Source of the DNA: Aspidiotus rigidus | Taxonomy: Eukaryota; Arthropoda; Insecta; Hemiptera; Diaspididae | Length of the DNA stretch: 64,000 nt | NCBI GenBank assembly: GCA_035079385.1 | Contig: JAVHKY010000049.1 | Span: 1,054,001 to 1,118,000, forward strand | Direction of reading: 5' to 3' | Part shown: one piece after another, positions 55,345 through 64,000 of the stretch | How positions within the stretch are numbered: the stretch's first letter is position 1 | How the letters are laid out: each line of letters opens with the position of its first letter | Notes under the pieces: model-generated | Told to the model about the DNA's origin: nothing | Databases searched by the model: none | What the model saw: the letters and a program-made list of their open reading frames with translations, nothing else | Translations under genes and position numbers: made by a program

Positions 55345-57148
55345 CTAAGAGGTATCTTCGATTTTAATCTGCGTTTGTGACGATACTGCATTACTAGCCG
55401 AGCTAGACAAACTATCCGAATGCCTGCTATATGCTTCTCTAGCCTCCATGTTCACTTGCAGCTGTACCGGGCTAATGCTCAAATCCTGGGGATATTGAAA
55501 ACAGTCCGCATCGTTTTCCGTCTTCACTTGTGGTGACGGACTCCGCAAACTTACTCTCAAGTCCGTCGGACCGATATCCTCGTTCATATTCTCGTCCATA
55601 GGTTCGGGTTCTGGCTTCACCTTCAGTGGAAGCAACGATGGACTTGGACTCATTTGCTGCCGCAGCAACGATATATTTTTAATGCTTTTCAATTCGGTGG
55701 GATTTCTTAAAAATCTGGTTGGCAAAGAAACAACAAAAAGTAAATAATATGGGTAAGAACTATTTAAAATATGTGTAAGTTGTGCACAAGAGAGGTATAT
55801 TATGGATGATAGAGAGACAAACTGCTCTTATCAAGTACACATAAGTCCAGCGACTTGGGAAACTCCCTGTATCCGGCGATTTGGATCTGAATGAATCGTG
55901 GGGGACTGAAGGTGTTTATCGCAATATCATAAATTTATGATTCCTTTATGAATCCGAGCTCATTGGAAATGTATCCTCGTTTGCTCCCTCTCGTCGGCCT
56001 GGTAAATATTACTTCAATCACATTAAGATCTGAGAAAAATTTTCTGGCATAGCCAAATAAATGAAAATCATGTTCCATGTCTTTTATATTTTATCAGTCA
56101 TCTTGAAATATTTCAGTCTAGGCTTCTACTAGGTCAAGTGTTCGTGAGATATTATTCGTTTACCCCTTTACCTATCTTGGCGTCGTATAAGTCTTCTATG
56201 AGAAATATGAGGTAGCGCGAACTCGCTCCGCTCGTTCGCCCCCTGTCTCGCTTTTGTATTGGAATGGTATGAGACAATTCAAGTCTAGGGGACTTGGAAA
56301 AATTTCGACTATCCAGCCTTTATTTATTTAATTATTTAATTATTTAATTATTTCATAATTTAATATTATTTATTTATTTATTTATTATTAATTCTTCTAC
56401 TAGGTCGTGTTCGTGAGATATTATTCGTTTACCCCTTTACCTATCTTGGCATCGTATAAGTCTTGTATGAGAAATATTTTGAGGTAACTGTGGGTGTTCT
56501 ATATTTTGAGGTATCAACTTTCGTGGGTCGAACGAGCGATCTCGCTGTTGTATTGGAATGGTATGAGAAAATTCAAGTCTTCTATGAGAAATATGAGGTA
56601 GCGCAAACTCGCTCCGCTCGTTCGCCCCCTGTCTCGCTGTTGTATTGGAATGGTATGAGACAATTCAAGTATAGGGGACTTGGAAAAATTTCGACTATCC
56701 AGCCATATATGATAGGAAGAGGGACTTAGAAAATTTTCTAATTATTAATTATATTAATTATTCAATTATTTATTTATTTAATTATTTAATTATTCAATTA
56801 TTTGATTATTTGATTATTTGATTATTTAATTATTTAATTATTAATTAATTATTTATTTATTATTATTACGCGGGGTGTACTCGCGAATTTCTGAATCACC
56901 CACGGGGTAGAGATTTTCTAATTATTAATTATATTAATTATTTAATTCTTTATTTATTTATTTATTTAATTATTTAATTATAATAATTATTTAATTATTT
57001 ATTTATTTAATTATTTAATTATTAATTAATTAATTAATTAATTAATTATTTATTTATTACTATTACGCGGGGTGTACTCGCAAATTTCTGAATCACCCAC
57101 GGGGTAGAGATTTTCTAATTATTAATTATATTAATTATTTATCTATTT

Positions 57149-57179
<31 letters not shown>

Positions 57180-57271
57180 ATTAATTATTATTATTACGCG
57201 GGGTGTACTCGCGAATTTCTGAATCACCCACGGGGTAGAGATTTTCTAATTATTAATTATATTAATTATTT

Positions 57272-57305
<34 letters not shown>

Positions 57306-57866
57306 TTATTCAATTATTAATTAATTAATTAATTATTTATTTATTTATTACTATTACGCGGGGTGTACTCGCAAATTTCTGAATCACCCACGGGGTAGAG
57401 ATTTTCCAATTATTAATTATATTAATTATTTATCTATTTAATTATTTAATTATTAATTATTAATTAATTAATTATTTATTATTATTACGCGGGGTGTACT
57501 CGCAAATTTCTGAATCACCCACCGGGTAGAGATTTTCTAATTATTAATTATATTAATTATTTAATCATTTATTTATTTATTTATTATTATTACGCGGGGT
57601 GTACTCGCGAATTTCTGAATCACCCACGGGGTAGAGATTTTCTGATTATTAATTATATTAATTATTTAATTATTTATTTATTTATTCATTTAATTATTTA
57701 ATTATAATGATTATTCAATTATTTATTTATTTAATTATTTAATTATTAATTAATTAATTAATTAATTATTTATTTATTACTATTACGCGGGGTGTACTCG
57801 CAAATTTCTGAATCACCCACGGGGTAGAGATTTTCCGATTATTAATTATATTAATTATTTAATCAT

Positions 57867-57901
<35 letters not shown>

Positions 57902-58272
57902 TTATTAATTATTATTATTACGCGGGGTGTACTCGCGAATTTCTGAATCACCCACGGGGTAGAGATTTTCTAATTATTAATTATATTAATTATTTATCTA
58001 TTTAATTATTTAATTATTGATTATTAATTAATTAATTATTTATTATTATTACGCGGGGTGTACTCGCGAATTTCTGAATCACCCACGGGGTAGAGATTTT
58101 CTAATTATTAATTATATTAATTATTTAATTATTTATTTATTTAATTATTTAATTATTAATTAATTAATTAATTATTTATTTATTACTATTACGCGGGGTG
58201 TACTCGCAAATTTCTGAATCACCCACGGGGTAGAGATTTTCCAATTAATAATTATATTAATTATTTAATCAT

Positions 58273-58303
<31 letters not shown>

Positions 58304-61300
58304 TTATTAATTATATTAATTATTTAATTATTAATTAAATAATTATTTATTATTATTACGCGGGGTGTACTCACGAATTTCTGAATCACCCACGGGGTAG
58401 AGATTTTCCAATTATTAATTATATTAATTATTTAATCATTTAATTATTTAATTATTAATAAATAATTATTTATTTATTTATTTATTAATTATTAATTATT
58501 ATTATTACGCGGGGTGTACTCGCGAATTTCTGAATCACCCGCGGGGTAGAGATGTGCACGGACGCACGCTTGCACGGACGCACGGTAATTAATTATTTAA
58601 TTATTTAATTATTTAATTATTTAATTATTTAATTATTCAATTATTTAATTATTCAATTATTCAATTATTCAATTATTCAATTATTTAATTATTTATTAAT
58701 TAAATAATTAATATAATTATTTATTATCATTACGCGGGGTGTACTCGCGAATTTCTGAATCAGCCACGGGGTAGAGATTTCTCTTGACCGGGGGGGACGG
58801 GGGGGGGGTGTGTACTCGCGGGTTTCAAAATCGGGGTCCGGCGAGAGAAAAGACATGGAACATGGCAAAAATCGAAGCTGCAGTCCTCGCATGAAAAACA
58901 TTAAGATCCCTAATGACGTCTGGTCAGCCATCTCTCCTAAAAACTTCTCAAATCCTCTAATGGCGTCATGCTCCGGTATTTTTGGCCTAATGTTTTTCCA
59001 ACCCGATCCAGACGGACACGGGTAGGATGTACTTCCAACAGAAGTAATAAAAGGTTTCTCATCAAGAAACCGGATCCTGAGAAAGTTACCAGTCAGAGCT
59101 TGAAGCTTCTAGCTAAATTTCTTAAGCTCTATCAATTGATGGATTAAGTTCTATTCATGACCTTCTCAACTCTGATACATCAACTTTTTTCCCCTCTACT
59201 TTTATCTCACAAATTGTGGCGGATGAAACAATAAAAGATTTCGACCATCCGGTTACTCTGCACCCTTATAAAGGCCAGACACATCTGGACACGAACTGAC
59301 CTCGAAAGAGCTGAGACTCACGCTGAGTACCTTGAAGAAAGATTTTATAATGACATCATTCCTGACCTACTAGGAAGTAGGAACTTGAACTGTTTTTGTC
59401 GAATTAAATCAAAAGTACCTATGATTGAGAAAAACTGCCTGTACATGACCAAATTATACTCACTGGTAACAATGCCTTTCTCCTTGGACTTTGCGCAGAA
59501 TGTTCACTCTGTAGTAATACCGTAAAGCCCTCGACATTTTATCGTAGTTCATCGACAAGTGATTTTTTTGTATACCCCATAACTTGGCTAGACCGGGTGG
59601 ATCCGTGATCTTGAATATGCCGGTGTCGCGATTCTTCCAAGTTATATAATTTGAATACCTTTGCAGCGAATCGTTCAGGAGCTGCTGTAGGAAATCCCAT
59701 AGCAGTCGTCCGTCTGTGACAAGGGCAAAGTTGTACAATGCTTTCCAACCAAGTTTACATCGTAGTAAACGTATCCGACGTAAACCTACTTGTAGTATTC
59801 GGCTCATTAGAATTTGCGTTTTCCGACGCCGGGAAGAATATCTGTCCGGACGAAGATTTCGATATAGATCGTGGTGAGTAAGGAGGTGAACTGGTAGATG
59901 TTGCTAATGGTATTGAACTCGGAGAAGGATCCGTATCTGTCGCATCCTCACCATCGGAGTCAGAGTTATTATTTCCGTAACTATTTGTACCATTGGAAGC
60001 TCCGTTCCTATAACCTAAAGAAGTACGCACGCACTTTATCGTTGCTGTTGGTGCCTTTCTCATCGAGTGAAAATGTGACAAATTTCAACCTACCTTCGCA
60101 TTTACCGTTCGACAGAACCGAAAACGCGGACGACGTAGGTTGATCGGATTGTTTGGGGCTGCTAGACTGACTATCGACCGACGGTGCCGGGCTGAGGGTG
60201 ACCGAGTTATGAAGCGTCGTAGGTGTAGATGAGGCGTGCGGATACTCTTGCGGCGGCATTGGTAGACACCAAGATGGCGTGATCGGGAAATGCGGTGTGA
60301 GCGGACTTCGTGGTATTTGTAAATGTTGACCGGTGCCGTTGCAACCATCTCTAACCAACCACCGCAACACGTTGTAAATAAGATCGCCAGCTCCTGGACA
60401 TCTTTCACCGAGATCTTGTTTTGTCAGCAGACATAATGCTTTACCTGCACGAATACACGCGAGGATCAGTTTCAAAATCACGAACTCATTTCACGTTACC
60501 ATTAGGGTGTCTACTTGCCATTCATTTGAAAAAGATCGATATCGAAATGAGGTAAATCGAATTCTACTTCACACCAACGGAAAAAGGTAAGAACGTCTTC
60601 TTTATTCCATAATCTAGGATCACAGGCTGTAATAATGGAAGAGGAAGATAAGCAAACATAGATAAGCGTTTTAATTTGTCAAGGGTACTACGAATGATCT
60701 TTTATGTGGGCTACTGGTTTAGAAAAATGGCAGAAAGTTTGTTGATTGACTGAAAGGTCTCAGAAATAGGAGTTGGAAGAATTTCTCGATTTAAAACATG
60801 GTCTTCAATTTCGCACCCTCGCAGAGTTCTTCCTCATCGTAAATGGCTTGTCATGGGATAGAGTGGTCAATTTTAGAGAAGGAGTTTCTGTCATCTAAGA
60901 AATACTTCATCGCTCGCTTCGTTCGCGAGATCTCTCTCGTCAACAATATTGATTAAATCGGAGGTAAAGATGGCCCTGAAGAGTCTCTATTTCAGGACTC
61001 ATATCAGAACTTCCATGACCTCTGCGTCAAGAGACAACCCTCATCGTAAGGAGAGGATCTATCATTTGACCAGGCACGAAAAACAAGGCTATACAGTTCG
61101 TAGGCGTGAGTGTCATTGTTACCAAATGAGAGAACACACAATGATGATGCGTTTATTGATTATTGAATTTATATTTTTCATTTCACTGGTAGAAAATTAA
61201 TCTTTTATCCGCTTTCGACATTGCATTGGCGAAGATTTTCTAAGAAATAACACACACTCACCTAAATTGTTAGGTAAATGATTTTGAATATCTAATGCGG

Positions 61301-61517
61301 GGTAAGGAGAAGGAGCCGAAAAAAATGCGGCCTGTCTCCAGATCAGATCTGGATTGAGAAAAGATAACCGATGGTCCATGTTGTTTCCATTCCCAGTCAC
61401 CGATTGACCGAGTAATGTGGCAGCCGCGTTTGACGGAGACGACGAATGTAATGACGCTTCGCTATTTCTTGCATTCCCCTGCGGCACTGGTGCTAACTGT
61501 AAAGGCAATAATTTCAT
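55345..61517 (-). CDS. aop: ETS-family repressor Yan / Anterior open, 519 aa
   Basis: Exons 61517-61262, 60626-60519, 60444-60094, 60014-59790, 59713-59464 and 55714-55345 join in phase. Yan/Aop (TEL/ETV6 in vertebrates) is a transcriptional repressor turned off by Ras-MAPK signalling in eye and other development. A Pointed/SAM domain spans exons 1-3 (DPRLWNKEDVLTFFRWCEVE, then CLLTKQDLGERCPGAGDLIY). Exon 3 and 4 are rich in Ser-Pro and Thr-Pro, likely MAPK sites. The ETS domain is in exon 5 (GRLLWDFLQQLLND, GIQKNHLSMNYDKMSRALRY, VNILRKVQGERHCYQ). The last exon has an acidic Pro/Ser tail. The second intron starts with GC, not GT (60518-60517). The intron after the ETS exon is 3.7 kb and holds a minisatellite array. 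Confidence 0.95.
56200..56745. repeat. Duplicated segment and minisatellite monomers in aop intron
   Basis: A segment with GTGAGATATTATTCGTTTACC and GGTAGCGCRAACTCGCTCCG occurs twice (about 56145-56310 and 56405-56700). Each ends with GACTTGGAAAAATTTCGACT, the 46-bp minisatellite monomer of 16500-16910 in reverse orientation. Confidence 0.75.
56746..58810. repeat. Composite satellite array, 13 GC-rich cores in AATT/ATTT repeats
   Basis: The core TTACGCGGGGTGTACTCGCG, followed by AATTTCTGAATCACCCACGG and GGTAGAGATTTTC, starts near 56867, 57064, 57195, 57356, 57487, 57592, 57784, 57919, 58050, 58191, 58357, 58506 and 58732. Between cores lie 50-150 bases of TTAATTATTT-type microsatellite. A degenerate core ends the array at about 58800 next to a G run. 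The core is far richer in GC than its surroundings. Confidence 0.92.
58811..59463. other. aop intron, possible retroelement debris
   Basis: Short frames near 59045-59300 (KPDPEKVTSQSLKLLAKFLK, then ETIKDFDHPVTLHPYKG) look coding but are too short to place. Confidence 0.3.
60627..61261. other. First coding intron of aop
   Basis: Nothing recognised besides splice sites. Confidence 0.4.
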
Positions 61518-62690
61518 CTCAACGCGCTAATTCTGTAACATATAAAAATATACGAAGATGTCCGTTAATTAAGTTGAATTACTAATTGAGGGTCAGGGAC
61601 AAAAACATCTAGTGATAAGTTATCTGATTTAATAATTATAATAATACTCTCTTTTATACAGTAGTACGACGACGCGAAAAATTGACTCGTATGTTCGGGT
61701 CAGAAGCTGCTGGAGAGACTCGAGTACACGGTTATCTTGAAATAACGGAGCCTAAGTACCGATTTCACGTCCGTTCTCTAGAATTTTTCGGAGACGTTTT
61801 CAAAAAAGAGTCTTTAGGAGATTTCCATTGAAGAATTAGCTTCTAGCTTCTGGGTCAATTTTCAAGTGCGATTGAAAGTAGAAATTCACGTACCCCATTT
61901 TCTGGATTTGCATTCCAGCGTTTTGGCACTATGACCTCGAGACTTTGAAAATTTCAACCTTTGTGGTACTTGATCCTTGACCTATGGAAGAGACAAGACT
62001 TAGCCCCACCCTCCAGGAATATCTTTTTTTGCTCATCCTATCTCTATAATCTCACAGGAACGATACTAGAGTTTTGTGAAAGCATTCTATTGGAAAAAGC
62101 TGTACGTGAAACTATTTTTTTTTTTTAAATTACTCATTCATTATATTATCAACTGTCATATATACTTAAGATAGGAAAAGAGAAAATTAACGCAAGTGAC
62201 CATGTCATGCAGTCGCGACTAGCTGCGATATTAGGAGAACGGTTTTCAAGTTGATCTTTGAAATGGCTTTCCAATTAAGTCGTTGTCTGGCGAGCACTTC
62301 CGTGTTGGTATGACAACCTAGCCTCAAAAGTCAGAGGTCTGATGGTGACTGACCATACAGCAATAGTCCCTAAAGACAAGCTGAAATACCTTGGAATGAT
62401 AGTGGACTACCAATGCACACATTCAGTACTTGAGCGCCAACGTCAAGGGAATCCTACCTCTACTGATCGGTATTTGCCAACTCTCATAGTGGAGAAATAT
62501 ACTCGAAAGAGTTAGAGAAGTAGATACACGAACCGCAATAAAATCACAAGACCGAGCGCTTTCGGCCAAACAGCCGTTCTCAAGGTATAGAAAGCGTCGT
62601 GTGATTTTATTGCGGTTTGTGTATCTACTTCTTTACTCTTTTGAGTATATTTCTTCATAATGTATGACCGTAAACTTGAAAAACGATAGT
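61518..62690. other. Upstream of aop, with possible RT debris
   Basis: An acceptor-like GTTACAG on the minus strand at about 61537 suggests that the aop start exon is preceded by a 5' UTR intron. Bases 62340-62470 (+) read VPKDKLKYLGMIVDYQ, like the C-terminal part of non-LTR RTs. Bases 62505-62650 are an inverted pair around CACAAACCGCAATAAAATCAC. Confidence 0.4.
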
Positions 62691-62699
62691 AGAGTCGAT

Positions 62700-63520
62700 C
62701 AACGTATCTATCGCCTATGTCAGTGGCTCTAGATGCAATCGAGTGAACTGTTTCGAGGGCCTCTGAGGGGCAAGTCTTGATGGTTCGTGGTGTACCATGG
62801 AGCCTCTTTTGTGGAGTATAATTCTCTCAAATCTCTATAAAACTTGGACTTTGCTACTTGCTGCTTATGCCCATGAAGGAATACCGTACATCCTGATAGC
62901 CATGTAGCACCATGACTCCTTTTAGCGCGGATCATCCAACGCATTTCTTGGAATATTTACTGAGGTTGTTCTTTCCAAGTTACCAATTTAACCCGCTATT
63001 CAGATACATACCTAAATAGCGAGCTTTTTCAGTCACCTGGACAGGTTCATTATTGAGGACAGTTGAGTCATATCCATGGGCATGGAGTGCAAAGTTCACT
63101 CGCACTGTCTTTCCAGCGTTTATATTGATTTTTGGCTATTTTGGTGACTGTTTGTGGTCTGCTCGTTGCTACAGGTAATTTTCGTGCGGCAAGAGTACAG
63201 CAGTATCATCTGCAAAAGAAGCAAGTGAGGTGTTTCTTTGTAGCTGAATATCAGCGGTCCAAAACACGTACGACAGGAGATCGAGTACGCTGCCCTCTGT
63301 TACTCTAGTTCCGATTGGTTCGGCCTTGGAGTTGACTTCTCCATGGTGGAAATGCTCTATCAAGGCACTAGGATCTGCACGTTGAGAAGTATTGACTAAT
63401 TTTGTACAAGATCCCTGGTCTTGACTAACATCTAAGAAAACGGAAGGACAGAACTTTTTCTCCTCAAGAACCAACTTAATGTACCAGTTTCACAGTGGAG
63501 TGTTTGGTTTTGAATCCAAA
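62700..63520 (-). mobile_element. Jockey-like non-LTR retrotransposon remnant
   Basis: Read on the minus strand from 63470, frames give FLDVSQDQGSC, GSVLDLLSYVFWTADIQL and SFADDTAVLLPHENY (the FADD catalytic box, near 63180-63200). Next comes KARYLGMYLNSGLNW (near 63000), and then an APWYTTNHQDLPL stretch near 62775-62830. Order and spacing match the RT of Jockey-type elements. Frameshifts and stops make it dead, and both ends are lost. Confidence 0.8.
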
Positions 63521-64000
63521 TCGGGTTGTTTGGGATCAGTTGTGCACTTGTTTCAGGTCTTTCCTGAAGTTTCATGAATCCTAGCCCCTAATTTCAAAAT
63601 TGCGAGTTCACAACACACCCGCGAAGTGCCTCCACCCCTCGGGAAGGAACCTTCGATAGGATTCTCTAATCTGCTATTTGCCCTTCCTCAGCTAGAGTTT
63701 CCCTCTGGCTCTATATAATACACTACTTGTTTACAAGTGAAACTAGTCTTAGCTTGTACTAGGCCCATACAGCAGTAGGAGTCCTATACTGGTCAAGTTA
63801 CGACGTCATCAGGCTTTTATACTGCTGTATGCTAGGCATATGTTAGGCTTGGTTTCATAAAGGTTAATAGTATGCCTAGTATAGGTAGTTTAGTATACTG
63901 TATAGTCCAGTATAATGGATGTTGAGGAGTAGTACCCCAAGTCTTAAATCTGCAAGTATGACGTCATCAGACGTCCCGATAAGGCCTAGTATGTATAATG
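63521..64000. other. Repetitive tail with CCTAGTATA words
   Basis: Words such as GCCTAGTATA and AGTATACTGTATAGTCC recur from 63750 to the end, and ACGTCATCAG occurs twice. Similar words lie at 16395-16465. No gene is seen. Confidence 0.4.

Noticed and set aside
56746..58810. CRISPR-like appearance of the regular cores
   Set aside because: Spacers are low-complexity microsatellite, there are no cas genes, and the DNA is eukaryotic; it is satellite DNA.

Overview
This window is insect nuclear DNA. The genes carry spliceosomal introns with GT-AG borders, and one of them is the ETS repressor Yan/Anterior open. Transposon families typical of arthropods fill the spaces between genes. The dense mobile DNA would fit a sap-feeding hemipteran, but that is a guess; the sequence does not name the species. 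No rRNA, tRNA or bacterial-style operon was seen.

Seven host genes were rebuilt exon by exon, and all reading phases close. In order they are: a UDP-glycosyltransferase (+, 4415-24679, 518 aa); an MFSD9-like transporter (-, 25345-26529); the ER chaperone MESD/Boca (-, 26545-28970); calnexin (+, 30238-33888, 595 aa); an FKBP52/FKBP59-type co-chaperone (-, 36412-38794); NADH-cytochrome b5 reductase (+, 40307-42841, 308 aa); and Yan/Aop (-, 55345-61517, 519 aa). Five of them act at or in the endoplasmic reticulum or its membrane (UGT, MESD, calnexin, b5 reductase) or in protein folding (FKBP). MESD and calnexin are divergent neighbours. MESD and the transporter lie on the same strand, with the transporter start 15 bases past the MESD stop and in the same frame.

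The most notable accessory feature sits inside the third UGT coding intron (5543-23832). It is an 11.2 kb Polinton/Maverick-like element (10098-21339) with terminal inverted repeats of about 925 bp, themselves built of repeated subunits. It holds a broken protein-primed DNA polymerase B, two related zinc-ribbon ORFs, several small unknown ORFs and a small cysteine-rich secreted-peptide gene. No integrase, ATPase, protease or capsid gene was recognised, so it looks decayed and possibly recombined with host DNA. It is framed by outer inverted copies of another repeat.

Other mobile DNA: Penelope-like retroelements at 1-2530, 6196-6420 and 46208-47595, two of them bordered by inverted repeats of 225-260 bp; a DIRS-like remnant bounded by inverted repeats (47768-51092) with a foldback element inside it; non-LTR remnants near 51.9-52.3 kb and 62.7-63.5 kb; and several foldback or MITE elements. 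Minisatellites occur at 11.8, 16.5, 34.8 and 56.2-58.8 kb. The last, in the large Yan intron, has 13 copies of a GC-rich core set in AATT/ATTT microsatellite.
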